A stretch of DNA of 64,000 nucleotides, from the NCBI RefSeq assembly GCF_042477335.2, contig NC_091255.1, forward strand, positions 45,672,501-45,736,500, written 5' to 3'. The DNA comes from Ovis canadensis (taxonomy: Eukaryota > Chordata > Mammalia > Artiodactyla > Bovidae). Of the stretch, positions 25,006 to 38,159 are shown one piece after another; within the stretch, counting starts at the first letter, position 1; each line of letters begins with the position of its first letter. The position numbers and the translations under genes are program-made. Below the pieces are notes generated by a model. The model did not search any database, had not been told where the DNA came from, and was given only the letters and a program-made list of their open reading frames with translations.

Positions 25006-27120
25006 TCCTCGGTTTTTTTAATCTTGAAATTTCTTCATTTTTCTTTCCTCGGGCTTTTAAATCTTTGCGTGACTCAGAACCCTGACTTTTATTTATTTTT
25101 ATTTTTAATGTTAAGTGTGCAGAAATATTTGCAGCACTTTTCTGGCTTATTAGCTCTGTGGTAGGAAAAACTGGAACTCTCCATTGAGGTTAAGTCCCTA
25201 TTTTTAAAATGCTGCATTCTCTGCTAGCTTTTTGGTTTAATACTTCCAGATTTTTTTCTTTCTGATTATTGCCTTTGTCTTCTATAGTGAGCATAGGAAA
25301 ATTTGGGAGTGAGGCAGAAAAGTATCTTCAGTATCATACTTTTCTCCCTATTTTTGGATGTAACTTCTAAAGAATGCTGTTTTAAATGTCTGTATACATT
25401 CTTTGAACACTCAAGCACCCAAGCCAATACGAAAAGTTAATTTATTTATGACTGTTCTGTCTTTAGTGGCTGCCTCCCCTTACTTCCACAATTTCCTTGG
25501 CATTCCATAACAAGTTTGTGGGTATACACCTTTGTGTGGACATACCATTTTTTCATGTCCAAGCTTATAATATTAAAATGATTTTTAAGATGTAAATTGA
25601 GCTTAATTAATTGGTTATACCTTATTTTATTCTAAATAAATTTACAGTATTTGGCTGCAGTTCTGAATTCTAACTGGAGACTTACAGAATCAACCATTTT
25701 ATGAGGTGTACTATAAATTACACACTGGAAAATCCAGGTAGTCTTATTTCTTTTTTCATTCAAGTGAATATAGCCATAAAATATCTGCTATGTAGGAAAA
25801 CCAATAGTAAGCAGAAAATCACTACCACCCTTAATAGAAGCAAAAAATAAAAAAGGATTATCTTTTTTTAAAAATCAGCATTGTCACACAATACAGTTCT
25901 TAGTGAAATATATTATGGAACAATCTGGAAACTCAAATTTTTCCCCTAGTTAAATATACCTTCCCTGATTTGGGGTTTGTGGTCTTCAGGAAAACTGCTC
26001 AGAATATATTGGCTGCTCACCAGTGTCAGATTACATATGCCTAATGAAATGCATTAAGAATATTCATAACAATGTTTCTGAATAGAAGGACTGCAAGATG
26101 AAGCCTTAAACACATATGTGCATCAGGTTTAACATGCTTAAGACTCAAACTCAGGGTTAAAAATTTGATGGGATCCTTTACTAAGATAAAAGTTGTGTGG
26201 CGTGTTCCCTCCCACCTATGGTACAGCACCCTGTGACTTCTTCAGAAATTATTACCTATTTGTTATCTGTTTATGAAAAAAAGAACTCTGGAGGAGTTTG
26301 AGTTCTCAGCCCTTATCTATACTTAAATTTCAAAGACACCAAAGGCCGCATTTCAGCATTATATAGATATCAAATTGAGGCTGTTTTTCATGACTTAAAT
26401 TTTACTGTCTTCAAAGGCTTGTACCATTGCTAGAATTAAGACTGACTTAGCAATTCCCAGCTTGAGTTGATACTGCTTTTTAATTTTCTTTTTACATTTT
26501 TCTATTCTTTCGTGTAGATTTGTCGTTCAAATATAAACTCTTCCTTAGCCTAAAGGAAAGGCTGCTTGTTGCTTTCTCAGATTGAGAGGGGCAGGTTTAT
26601 ACAGAGTTAGACTTTTCACATTTGAATGAAGAAAATAAGATGAACAGTTTAAAGCATGTGGCTTCCTTTCCATGTATATTTGTGATTTGATTCCTATTTT
26701 TAGCAGGCAGGGAAGTCTCCACATAAAACTTGACTACATAGCTCACAGTAGCCTTTACAAATCAGTTACATATACTTTTACAGTCTACCATTTACATTTT
26801 CTGTTCTAAATGAATGACTGAGCATGGACATTGCCATAATCATACCATCTTTCTTAAACCAACATTGATTGGAAGAAAATTTTCATGGTGGTTAAAATGT
26901 CCCCTGTATACACTCTCTATATATGGTTGATTGTCCCTTGTATTCTAAAGGCAAAATACTCTGAAGAGATGCTTGTAAGCTTTTGATTTTCTATTTCTTG
27001 ACTTTTTTTTTCAGCTTTTATGTTTGTTGAATGGATATGCTTGTTTAGCTTAATTTTTATTTCACTGGAAATTTTAAATTTTAAGAAAATCAAGCAGAAA
27101 TAGAAATTCATTGCAGATAC

Positions 27121-27128
<8 letters not shown>

Positions 27129-27156
<28 letters not shown>

Positions 27157-27157
27157 A
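27129..27157. repeat. (TG)n microsatellite in the presumed 3' UTR
   Basis: About 14 TG units after 'gtgtgtatat'. Confidence 0.95.
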
Positions 27158-30100
27158 TTTACCACATCTTAAAGATTTCAGTTAGTGAAATACAGAATGG
27201 TGGGTGGGATTTTAATGTTTGGAAAAAGAGAGAAAGAAAAACTAAAGTTAGAGAAATCCTTCTGTTTGAGCTACTGTATAGAAGAGACAACTTTTATTAT
27301 TATGTTGCTGACCAACATGATGAACATTTTGATGCTGTTCCAGACTGTATGAGAAGTATTTGATGAAAAAGGGATAAATTACATTTAGGAGTTTTATGAA
27401 CTGTGTTCCATTATAAAAATCAACTCACTTGGATTTCTTCAGACTATTAAAATTGAGCAAGTAAATATTGGGTTTTAATTTTCCTCCGCCTGAACCAAGA
27501 TAGGAAATTTCCCAAAATATTTTTTTTTTTCCTTTTCAGGAATGAAAGGTCATTAGCCATGTACTAGCAACACCCTAGCTAACCTGCTTCTGTCATCTGT
27601 AATTTGTGACAAATAACAATGACCTTCTAACCCTGGACACTACCTCGATAAAGTGAACCAGAGATCCTCTCTAGACTTTCTATGGAAGCCATAAAAGTTG
27701 CCATCAAGATATCTACTTTCATAGTTCTGTACTTTTATACTCTCTGGACTTTTTGTAGACTTTGTGATCAGATCTTTTTGTCTTAGAGGATAGGTTTTGC
27801 AATATTCAAAGGAAAATCACACTCCTTGATTGTCCCAGCTTTGAAGCTGTAACTCAGTACTTTTGTTTAAAAAATTAGATAGTATACCATTTATCATTTG
27901 CAGAATTGCATATCCAGAAAACAAACTTCTCTCCCTTATCCCCTAAGTGGAAGCTATACTGTTGTCAGAAACTACTTACAAAGTGGATTTCTACCTTGTT
28001 AGACCCTGTGTATAACTTGATAATATATGTATTGTCACAATGTTCCTGGAGTTTTTAATTTTCATATGACAGGTTAGTGAGTGTACATCTCTCTAATCTC
28101 TCTCGCTGCAGCTTCAGTCTCTCTCACTCTGTTCTTGAGTGCCTTCAAAAAGCCAGCATCCTGGAACATTCTTTTCCTGATCTGAATCCTACCTCTGATT
28201 ATTTCATCCTCCATGATCATTGGAACTCACCTATACTCCAGTTGATTTGTCTCCACCAGCTCGCTGAAACCTTGGGTGTGAATTTTTTATGCATTTCTGT
28301 TTTGTTCCATTTAGATTACACTTTAAATTTTTATTTATATCTTGTTTCTTCATGTATTACATCTCTAATGATGAAATATTTTATCCTTATCTTACTCCTC
28401 ATGTGTTTTTTCTTTCACCAGAAACTAGATGGTCCTTTCAAAGTAAAGGTCACTAAGTATCTCTTCCGAACATCTTTTTCTCATCTTAGTCTTCCTGAAT
28501 GCCTCCCCTTTCTGAGTAAGGGGTCGTGAATGCTGCTTTTGCTATGCCCTCTTTCTGTGTGCTCTCTCTCTCTCCTAGAAACATTTTGCAAGGTTGTACT
28601 CATAATTTTATTTTAGTCTAATTTCAGATTGCTCTCTGGGTTTATCAGAAGTCCCTTACTGAGTTTTGATCTGCCTCTTTTATCCTGTCCCTCAAAAACT
28701 TCCCGTTACTTTCTCTTCTGCTTGTTCTCATCTAATTAATTTTTAAAATATTGTTGATACATAATATATGAAGGATGTAATAAAAAAGAGGTTTCCTTGT
28801 ATTCTCCATGTGAGATGAGCACCTTACTGATAAAAACATTTTAGTCATTGGCTCACCGTTCACGGTCAACACTGTAGTTTGTGCTGTGTACAGGCCCCTT
28901 GCTCCCTTTCGAGTTCTCCTCCAAAACCGAAAACAAATTCAATTCTTTCAAATGAGGAAATCAGATTGCGCTTTTTTTTTTTTTAAGTAAAAGAAGGCTG
29001 TTGAGTTGAGTATGTTGGCCTTAGTCAAAATCTTTCCTTTCTGACTTGAAATGTCATGTCTCTTTCCTTAAAGTTAATAATTCTAATACTCAGGTTTTCA
29101 AGACTAACTAATAACCACATGAAGTGGGAGTCTAAGAAGGCAGCTGTTAATAAATTCTTACTGCTTTTTATCTGGTGACAGTATGTTATTGATGGGATAG
29201 TGCAAAATTGTGAGAATGCTTATGTTTGATAATGAATATGTTCTAGACATTTGAAGATTTCAATGGCTATTTGGAATGGGAATACTAGTTTACAAAATGC
29301 AAAAAGTTGATTTCTACAGAAATAAGTAACAGAAGTTTCTTGTTGTTTTAAATCTTTTTACTTTAATATGCCTTGGTAGTCCCCATTATTGACCTAGAAG
29401 TTTGCATCTTTTATGTAGTAACTTTCTACCGAAAGCAACCGCTTTGTATATCTGGCTTTTCTCCTGGGACTCTCGGGCAGTACAGCAGTGGGAGTGATGG
29501 GGGGCTCGCACTGAGGAGCCACATCCCTGAGACAGGCTGTTGGCTTGTTTCATGTCCACGTCTGTATGAGACACTTGGCACAGGTATCAGAGGGTCTTTG
29601 CCCCGGAAAAGTGTCGCTTCCACTTTCTAATTTCACACTATCTGAGCTTCCCTGGTGAGACCAGGGATGTTACACATTACTTGAAAATGATTTGGGGGAC
29701 AGGGCAAGGAGGAGTAGGAGCCGAGTTTTCCTTCCAAAGTTGGAAGGAAGTCTGGTACTTGTGTTGTTGGGTTTGGTCAACCAAAGAGCCTGTCTCTCTA
29801 GTGGATGTGCCAGAGAGTCCAGGTGTTTCTAAATATCCAGCTCCCTTGACAAACACAGCTTCCTTCTTACCTGCCTGTCACGGGTGGAAAGGGACTGTGT
29901 GATTGCAAGGCCAGAGACTCCAACTCACATTCTGCATAAGACTTGAGGCTATGTTTAACTGCATTTGAAAGCTCATGGGGAAATACTTTTTTCTTTTAGA
30001 ATCTCTAACCTGACCTGGAAATACCTTTTCTATGCTTGATCATTCAACTCCTGAGACTTTTTCCAAAAGTGAAAAGGAAAGAATGTGGCATAATTTTGGT

Positions 30101-31892
30101 GTTTCCTGCTAGAGTTGTATCCCCAACCATACATATGCAGCCTCAGAGGAATTCTCAATCTTCTGCAAGTTTTGAGTACGCCTTTTCCTCTTTTCTTGAC
30201 ACGGGCAGTGTGATTCTGCTCCACCAGCAGTACTGGCTTTGTCCACAAGGGAGCAACAAAATACTTCAGCTTCTTTATTCTCACCTTCTAAAGAAACATC
30301 CCACTTTCAAGTCTCTTACAGAATATTCTTTCTTGGCTCAATATTTGTTTTCAGATCTTGGTTTTTAAGACATTTCCCCATATTACTAAGTGCTCAGCCT
30401 TATGGAAACAAAGGTTGATGTGTGGGTCAGGTGTCCTTGTGGGTCAGGCATCTGAACTGAAAGCCAGAACCTTCCCTTGAGGGATCTGTCAATGTGCTAA
30501 ATGCAAAGCAGGAAGGCCACCCGCCTTACTTCTTCCTCCCAAATCCCACCACCGGTGCAGGGCCATCATGTCTCTGAGAAGAAGAAGAGCGGCAGGGATA
30601 ACTGGAGTATGAATGAGGAAATGCTTCTTACCTTCTCTGCTCCAAGCACATGTCCATTACAGCAGAGAGCAAGTCATTGGGGTCAGCTCTTCATCCTGAC
30701 CCGTGGGAGGTCTGCTATGGCATCCACTCCGCCCAGACAGAGTTCAGCTCACGTTCCCTGTGTGTCAGTTAGTCGTCTTCGGGCTCCTAATCCTCATCAG
30801 CTCTCTGATCACAAGGTTGGTTTGTGCTTATAGTGGCGTCTTCCTCACAAGATGCAGGTCAGTTATCAACCAAGAGGAAACCCCAGACCCTATTTAGCCT
30901 GTAGAACTGGGAGGCATTTGCACCTGAAATGGCCTTCCAAACAGGTGTCTGCCTGGCCCTTCTTCCCCAGCCAAATCTGACCCTGAGCGATATAGGTAGA
31001 CAGAGGCGTCTGCTTGTAACTCCATTTGATGAAAAAAAAAAAACAACTGAAGCTGTGATCGCTTCAGATAACGGGGCCAGGTGTAACTTGTTTGTCTTTA
31101 TTTTTGTTTTCCCTGACAGTACTGAAATCACTTGCACTTTCCCTCATTTCTTAAAGAAAAAATCCAGTTTGCTTGCCAGGAATTGTTCAGCGTTAGGTTT
31201 ACAGAGCTTGTTGTTGAATGTTGAACATTTGTCCAAAGGAGTTTGACGAAACAGAAGCTGCTTGGTCCCTGTTCTGCCTGCTAGGTCATAAGGATTAAGG
31301 CCATGTGGCTGGGGTACTTGTGTCAAGTCCAGAAGAGGGCAGTGTCCCTCTCCTACCTCTGTGAGGGTGCAGTTGAAGGTCAAGTTGGACTCATGTAGGG
31401 CAGGTACCTCTCATGATGCAAAGAAGTTTAGAAGAGTCTTCAGTTGGGGAGGTGACAGGTAATGGGACAGGATCTTGTAAGATGGGAAAGACACTGGGGA
31501 GGGAGAGCTGCTCGGTCCCAGGGAACCATGGTGAGGGGGAACCACACTTCCCTCCCGCATCTCCAAATGTGCCCAGCTTCCCGGAGTCCTCTGTATTCCA
31601 GCATCCTGTCAGATCCCTCAATGTACTGATTCCCCCCCTTGTGTTAACTATACCAATATTATTTTTTTAGCAATTGAAATGCACTTTTTTTATTTCAACT
31701 CAATCATGATTTTAAGTATAAAAATTTATAGACTGTTAAAACTACTTTTTTGTGTATTTTTAACCACTTGATGTAGCATTGTCTATTTTATTCTTGTGAG
31801 ACTCTGGTACAAGATGTGCCATTTCATGATATTTCCAAGATGCTGGGCCTTTGGATGTGTACGGTAACCAATTTAATGCTAATGTTCACAGT

Positions 31893-31910
31893 AAAAAAAA
31901 AAAAAAAAAA
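31893..31910 (+). repeat. A18 tract at the presumed end of the ZNF652 3' UTR
   Basis: An uninterrupted run of adenines after 'gttcacagt'. It could be a slippage-prone homopolymer or sit near a cleavage site, and it could also prime falsely in oligo-dT cDNA. Confidence 0.8.
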
Positions 31911-33240
31911 GTAGCCATATCCATTGCGTGTCTTTCTTCACTTCATTTCTTCCTTATCCTCAGTTGACAGTTTTCATAACACGCTGTCCAGCCCGCAAAT
32001 CCTGCTGACCTCTGTATGAAAGGTAGCATGTTTTCACAGCTGCTGGCCAAAGTTAGAGTGATTAGTTCTCTCTTTTCTCTGCTGCCTGGCTCAGGGCTGA
32101 TTGGTTTCAGTAACACTACTCTGAACCTATCCTAGAAAACAGTGTTTGAAGAAAGGATCATGATTGGGTTCTGAATCAGTCTGAAGAAAAAGAAGCCAGA
32201 TGGAAAGCGCTTACAAAGCACATTCAGTGAAAAGCAATGATTATAAAATGTGGTACTTGGATGAGGCTCCCTTCCCCATTCATTCATGCACTCATCTGTC
32301 TGCTCCGCAAATGTTTATGGAGTGCTCAACACATACTGGGCACTGATCTGCCCACTGGGGGTTCCACCATAAACAAGATAGTCTCTGCTCTCATGGCGCC
32401 TGTGTTCCAGTGGAGGAAACCCGACAACAAGCAAGTAAATAATTCTCCAACACATGAGCTGTTACTGTAGCCACTGGAGGAGCAACCATTTTCTGCCAGG
32501 AGCCTTTCAGCTCAGGATGCACCCTGTTTCATTCAGATTAAGAATTCCACTGAGGGAGTTAAGCACATAGAAAGGAGAAACTTTGTTCAAGATTCCTTTT
32601 GTTTAAAACCTTTTAGAATGGAACATAACTCCCCAAATCATAGAACTGACATTCTTATTTTCTATCATTTTGTAACTCTGACTAAATACTGATGTTAACA
32701 CACTTTTTTCATGAATATAAAGTAGATAGCCTCTGACCACAGCATATACTAAATCAGTGGCTTTCAAACTTTGGCTGTGGCCCATAGTAAGAAGTGTATT
32801 TTCTCACTAGTTGGCTATCCGATATATATATTGATGAATTTGTTTGTATAAGTGAATTAAAAATTCAAGAAAAATATCCATTTTGATATTTTTTATTTTT
32901 TAAATGCTGACCTTGAACTACAAAATTAATGTTAAGTCCCACTAAGTTCTGCCTGCAGTTTGAAGAATCTTTCTAAAGCAGGGTATATGTGTATGTGTAT
33001 TATTTTATCCCAACAGCAGCCTGAATTCAATTTCATGTAGAATCTGGTTATTTTAACTGGGTCTTCCAACATCTTAAGTCTTACATGTTTCTATTTCTGA
33101 TCGGGTGCAGACTCTGAAGCTCCTGGCACAGATTAGCCATCGCTTATTCCAGTGCCCTGCAGTGAAGACAGGTCAATCTTGGGCACACTGCAGTCCTATC
33201 TTGTGGGGCCTATAACCTGCTGCCTGTACCAAGGCAGCTA
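31911..33240. other. Intergenic sequence without recognised genes
   Basis: It holds an L2/MIR-like piece at about 32265-32455 ('ggagtgctcaacacatactg', 'ctctgctctcatggcgcctg'). The rest is unique AT-rich DNA in which I see no exon. Confidence 0.5.
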
Positions 33241-33755
33241 GAACTACTTTATTGCAGTGTTAAGGTCTCCGTGGTAAATGGTGATCCTTCATGAGCCAGG
33301 CCTCCTTTTGTAGTTTTGGCCTTACCCCTCTCTCCATTAAGCTCCCACTAGGAACTTAGTGGCCGTTCTCAACTACCTTGAACCTGGGCTGGTCTCATGA
33401 CCTCTTTGAGCAATAGGACGTGAGGAAGTGATGTGGTTCTGGAGCCTAGTGCAACAGCTGCCTTTGTTCTCTTGGGACATGACTGAGGTAACTCACATGA
33501 AACCACTGACTGACAAGAACTGCTGGAAACACACATCCCAGGTGTCCCTGTCAAGATTCCCGGCCTGTGGGTGAGGGCACCACAGACCCTTCAGATCAGC
33601 TAACACTCCAACTAAACGCCTGCTTAAGAGCCCAGGTGATGCCAGCAGAATAACTGCCCAGTCAACTCAGAGAATCACTAGAAATTATTTTTGTTAGAAA
33701 CCACTAAGATTCGGGGTGGTTGGTTACACAGCAATAAGATAACTTGGAAAAGCCC
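33240..33755 (+). mobile_element. MLT1-like LTR (ERVL-MaLR)
   Basis: Internal phrases resemble MLT1, and the end 'gttacacagcaataagataa' is the usual MaLR 3' terminus in + orientation. Confidence 0.65.
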
Positions 33756-34261
33756 TAAGATTTAAGTCTAACTGTTAAAACTTAAGTCTAACAATTAAAA
33801 GCTTATAACTTTGCACAGTCCATTATGCAAGAACTTTGAGGGGCATGACTAAGTGATAGTTGTAGCTCGCTTGTAACCCTGCTACTTCTATTTTTAGTCC
33901 CTACTCAGCAACTGCACACTTGAAAAGGAAGGAGGGCTTTCCTCATGTCCACAGCTGATTTCATCAAGAACATAACCAGTTCAAAATTCCCCTCTACCCA
34001 GACTTCTGGCCTGCCTTCTGTGTCCCCAGCCTTTTTCCTGAGCTTCCTGAGTTAGGAATTGCCTAGGTTTAGACCCCTCTGATTGGTACCTCTCACTCCC
34101 AGCCCCTGCACCTAAAGCTGGTAGCCCCCAATCTAGCTTTGATCTTTGCAACAATTTTGACTTTCCCGAGATGTTATTAATGCAGACAGTATAAGAAATA
34201 GAAACACATAGACTTGTGTGTGTCTGCAAAACTGGACTCTTTTTTTCTGTCCTCTAACAGT

Positions 34262-34412
34262 CACTTGTATGGCTTCGAGCAAGTTATCTAACCACTCGGC
34301 CTATTTCCACATCTGCAAAGGAAGATACTAATAGCAGCTCCCTTGAGTTCACTGTGAGGATTAAATAAAACCAGGCAGGTAAAATGCTCAGCTCAGTGTT
34401 TGCCAGGTAGTA
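34262..34412 (+). mobile_element. MIR fragment
   Basis: 'cttcgagcaagttatctaac', 'ccacatctgcaaaggaagat' and 'gaggattaaataaaaccagg' follow the MIR order. Confidence 0.7.
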
Positions 34413-34414
34413 TT

Positions 34415-34965
34415 TGTGACAGGTGGCCCCAATGACCCCCACCTCCTGATATTTGCACCCCATGCAATCCTCTCCCCTTCAGTCGGGCTGGATTCAGAAA
34501 CTTGCTTCTAAGGAATTGAATATGACAGAAGTGATGCAGCTTCACTTCCAAGATGAGTTACAAGAAGACTTGGGAGCAAAGAAAAAAGACTCCTGGTCGT
34601 GGTCTCTCCCTCTTTAATCACCAGCTGCTGTGTCATGAAAACATTTAAGGCAGCCTATGGATGACTTGCCCAGGAACGGAAGCCTGCCAGCAAGCACGTG
34701 AGTGAACTTGGAAGTGATCTTCTGGGGCCTGCCAACAGCCACATCAGTGAGCTTGGAGGCGGGCTGTCCAGCACAGTACAGTCTGGAATTGACTTAGCCC
34801 AGGCCAGTAGCTTGGTGATCCTGAGCCAGAGACACCTGTCTAGGCTGAGCTCAGATTCATGACCAACAAACGATGAAATGATAACGTTTGTTGTTTTAAG
34901 TTTGGGGGTACTTTGTGCAACAATAAAGAATTAATTCAAAGTATAAATGTTACATAAAAGCAGAT
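34415..34965 (+). mobile_element. MLT1-like LTR (ERVL-MaLR)
   Basis: 'aatgacccccacctcctgat' at the left, 'tccctctttaatcaccagct' in the middle and 'gttgttttaagtttggggg' at the right form the MaLR LTR layout. Confidence 0.6.
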
Positions 34966-34998
34966 ACAGAAAACAATAACTGCAATAGATATTGTGGT

Positions 34999-35690
34999 GT
35001 GCTTTTCCAAATTCTACCCCCAAGCACCCCCTGCCCCTCCCCCACCCCACTGCCACCGCTTCCGGGTCCAGGCACTCGTTCTCCCAGTCACTCCAAAGCC
35101 TTTGTGCCTCAGCTTCTGAGTCTCTCTCCAGGACTGCTCTCAGCTGAAGACAGCCACCTCCCCCAAAGTCACACCTCCTCCCTTCCCCAAGCCTCAGGGC
35201 CCAGTTTTAAAGAGCTGCCCTCTCCTGACCTCCTGTGAGATCAGCTGAGGGCTTTGCAATGAATGCATCGCAGTTCAACTCTGCCCAACTTGACCTCTGT
35301 CCAGTCCTTCTTCCTTGAAGACTTTCCAAGTTTTATCGGGACCTGACCTAATACAGTTGGTACTAGGATTGGCTCAGAGAAGCAGAGTCAAAACTGGGAT
35401 TTTGGACCCTTGCTGGGCAGCTGGTAATGAAGACACGATCACTAGTGATGGGTGGGACAACTGTTCAAACTGTCACCAGCAGTGACCCTGCAGAAGGGAA
35501 GCACTGGGCATGAGGGTTGAGGGGTGTGGTGTTGACGGCACAGGCTTTTGAGAGGCGGAATAAGTACTAACTCTGAAGACAGTGGAATCTGATGGCTACT
35601 GGTGACTGCCATTGACACACTGGAGTAAGATAATGAATGGCTGAGGGTGCTTAAAGACCAACTGAAGACAAGTGTGAAACCCAAGGGCCT
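34999..35690. other. C-rich then unique sequence, no gene recognised
   Basis: The first 250 bases are a low-complexity CCCC/TCC-rich stretch that stays open in one frame (34999-35238) but has no recognisable domain. The remainder is unplaced sequence ahead of a MaLR internal region. Confidence 0.4.
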
Positions 35691-36301
35691 TGTGTTGTTT
35701 TAAGCACCCCTCCCCCCCAATTTGTGATATTCAGCAATAGAAGGTTAAAACGTGGTACCTGGAAGCAGGGTACCAAAACAAATACCTAAAAAGGTAGAAA
35801 TGGCTTTGGAACTGGACAGTGGGTAGAGGCCAGGAGAATCTTGAGGGGCATGACAGAAAAGACCTAGATTGCCTTGAACCGACTCTTAGTAGAAATATGT
35901 ACATTCAAGATGCTGCAGGTCAAAAGAACATGAGGAAAATTTAGAAATCCTAAACTGCCTTAAGAGAAAGCCTCAATCTGCATGAACAAATCATTAATAG
36001 AAACAAGATGCTGACAGGGCACAGACAGAAGTGAGGAATATGTTATTGGAACTGGAGAAAGGATAATTCTTGTTATGTAGTGGCAAAAAACTTAGCAGAA
36101 TTGTGTCTGGCAGTTATGTGGAAAACAGAACTTACAAGCAAGGAATGAAATTCTCTAGGCAAAGCCTGGTTTCTTTTTGCTAATGATAGTAAAATACAAG
36201 AGGAGAGAAAGAAATTAAGGGAAGAATTGTTGAAAGGGAACGTAGACAATGATTTGGGAAATTCTCGGCCTATCTAGATTGTGAAAGATAGTAAAATTCA
36301 G

Positions 36302-36499
36302 AAAGTGAAAGTGAAAGCTGCTCAGTCATGTCCGACTCTTTGGGACCCCATGGACTGTACAGTCCATGGAATTCTCCAGGCCAGAATACTGGAGTGGGTA
36401 ACCTTTCCCTTCTCCAGGGCATCTTCCCAACCCAGGGATGGAACCCAGGTCTGCCACATTGCAGGCAGATTCTTTACCATCTGAGCCACCAGGGAAGCC
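36302..36499 (-). mobile_element. Bov-A2/Bov-tA SINE
   Basis: 'tcagtcatgtccgactcttt' to the reverse head 'ctgagccaccagggaagcc'. It interrupts MaLR internal DNA and is therefore younger than it. Confidence 0.85.
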
Positions 36500-36604
36500 A
36501 AATGCCTGCCAAAAACTGGCCTAAAGAAAAGCCCTGGTATGTGGCTGTAAAACCTTTTGCTGAAACTTCAGAAAGATCCATGAGCCAGTCAACCAGAGAT
36601 CAGG

Positions 36605-37050
36605 GGTTGTACTAGTTTGCTGGGGTGCCACAGTGAAGTACCACAAACTTGGTAGCTTAAAGAACAATTATGTATTGTCTCACAATTCCTGAGATTGAGG
36701 TGTCAGCAGGGTTGGCTCCTTCTGAAGACTGACCGTCTGTTCCATGCCTCTCTCTAGCTTCTTGGAGGTTGCTGGCAATCTGGAGTTCCATGGCTTGCAG
36801 AAGCATCATCCTGATATCTGCTTCCATCTTCTCATTGCATCTTCGTGTGTGTGTGTGTGCGTATTTCCCCTTTTTATAAGGATACCAGTCATATTGGATT
36901 AAGGGTCCACCTATTCCAGGTTGACCTCATCTTAACGAATTACCTCAGCAGTAACCCTATTTCCAGATAAAATCACATTCTGATGGGAGGTAGCATTTCA
37001 AGGATGAATTTTGGGAGGACACAGTTCAGTCTCTGTCACTGTCATCAATC
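36605..37050 (-). mobile_element. MaLR LTR in reverse orientation
   Basis: 'ttgtctcacaattcctgaga', 'ggataccagtcatattggat' and the closing 'ttttgggaggacacagttca' are the complement of an MST/MLT1-like LTR. A short (TG)n lies at about 36845-36860. Confidence 0.6.
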
Positions 37051-37754
37051 TCAAGCAAACCAGGGGTCCTGAGGAAGCTTAGGGGTTATTGTTCCTTAGC
37101 CATCTCAGCAGAAGCCAAATGTAGAGAAGGGATTATTCCAGAAAGATGTGTAGGAGAGACTTTTGTCTCATTAGATGTTTGGTTAATCCCTGTGCAGTCA
37201 ATGCAAAGCCCACAAGGTTCTTGAGAATTTTATACCCACAGGGAAAGAGAGTGGAAAATGAAAGAAGGTTTTTGGGTCCCCCAAATTTCACTGGCAAGAA
37301 GCAGGTTGATAAAACATCTCAGCTGAAAACATGTGCTATCTTTCACGCAGATGAAAAATGAAGAATAGGGGATCCAAGAGCCCCAAGGGCAGAGTCAAGA
37401 GCCAGTTGTCCCAAGCCTTGAAATCTAAGAGCTTGCTTGATTAGATTTAATGACTGCTTTGGACTGATGACATTTCCTGCTTTTTGAACCAGAGCCTGTT
37501 ATTTCTTTAGTTTCACGGGTCAGTAGATGGAGAATTGTGCCCAGGAGCTATACTTAGTGGGTTACACTCAGTAGATTCATCTGCGCCTGATTTAGATGAT
37601 AAAACTTTGTACTTTTGAGATGATGATATTTAGATTAGATTTTGGACTTTGAATTGATGCTGTAATAGGATGAGACCCTTGGGAACTTTGGAAGGGGTTG
37701 AGTATATTTGGCATTTAGGAGGAATGTGAATCTTTGGGGACCACAGGATAGACT

Positions 37755-38005
37755 ATAGAAGGCGGAATTCTAAAAATGGCCTCTCAAGATTCTATGCCCT
37801 AATCCTTGGAACCTATTAATATGATGAGATTCTACCCCCATATTTATGTTATGTACTATGGCACAGCTGACCTGACACCCTGAACAGAACCTAGTCCAGT
37901 CTGCCCAGACTCCTAAACCACATAACTGCCTGATACTAAGTGGATGTTTTTTAAAGCAACTCTTTGTGGTCTTTTGTTACACAGCAATAGAAAACTAACT
38001 GCCTT
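37755..38005 (+). mobile_element. Truncated MLT1-like 3' LTR
   Basis: 'ttctaaaaatggcctctcaa' and 'ccctaatccttggaacctat' open the LTR, and 'gttacacagcaatagaaaac' closes it, with the centre deleted. Confidence 0.65.
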
Positions 38006-38111
38006 GGCAACATATAAGGACAAATCCTCATCTTCTGCAGTCAGAAAGCAGAAAAGCTGAAGATGAGGTCCAGTTTTTAAATGTAAGAGTAGCAGAATTC
38101 CAGATAAAGTT

Positions 38112-38159
38112 GAATTCTCATCCATTGCATTCTCATCCAATGAATTCTCATCCATTGCC
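38112..38159. repeat. Three-copy short tandem repeat
   Basis: The unit 'attctcatccattg' recurs three times, the middle copy reading 'catccaatg', with one or two extra bases between units. Confidence 0.75.

Larger units (their letters stand above)
23352..31900 (+). other. ZNF652: Probable ZNF652 3' UTR (end uncertain)
   Basis: About 8.5 kb of largely unique, AT-rich sequence follows the stop codon, with no ruminant SINE that I can see. Candidate poly(A) signals on the + strand include ATTAAA at 24563 and AATAAA at 25635, 25847, 28779 and 29149. The block ends at an A-tract at about 31893-31910, which may or may not mark a cleavage site; I see no canonical hexamer just before it. I recall the human gene as having a very long last exon, which supports but does not fix this end. 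Confidence 0.45.
35690..37755 (+). mobile_element. ERVL-MaLR internal sequence, with two later insertions
   Basis: It follows an LTR-end phrase at about 35690-35740 ('cagcaatagaaggttaaaac'). Phrases such as 'ctttggaactggacagtggg' and 'aattcttgttatgtagtggc' fit MaLR internal DNA. It is non-coding in all frames and split by the SINE at 36302-36499 and the reverse LTR at 36605-37050. Confidence 0.55.

Noticed and set aside
28077..28529. 150-codon open frame in the presumed 3' UTR
   Set aside because: No domain, low-complexity Leu/Ser/Phe composition in pyrimidine-rich DNA, no splice context.
29640..29670. 'gagcttccctggtgagacca' as a SINE head inside the SINE-free interval
   Set aside because: Only about 14 bases match and nothing else of the SINE follows.
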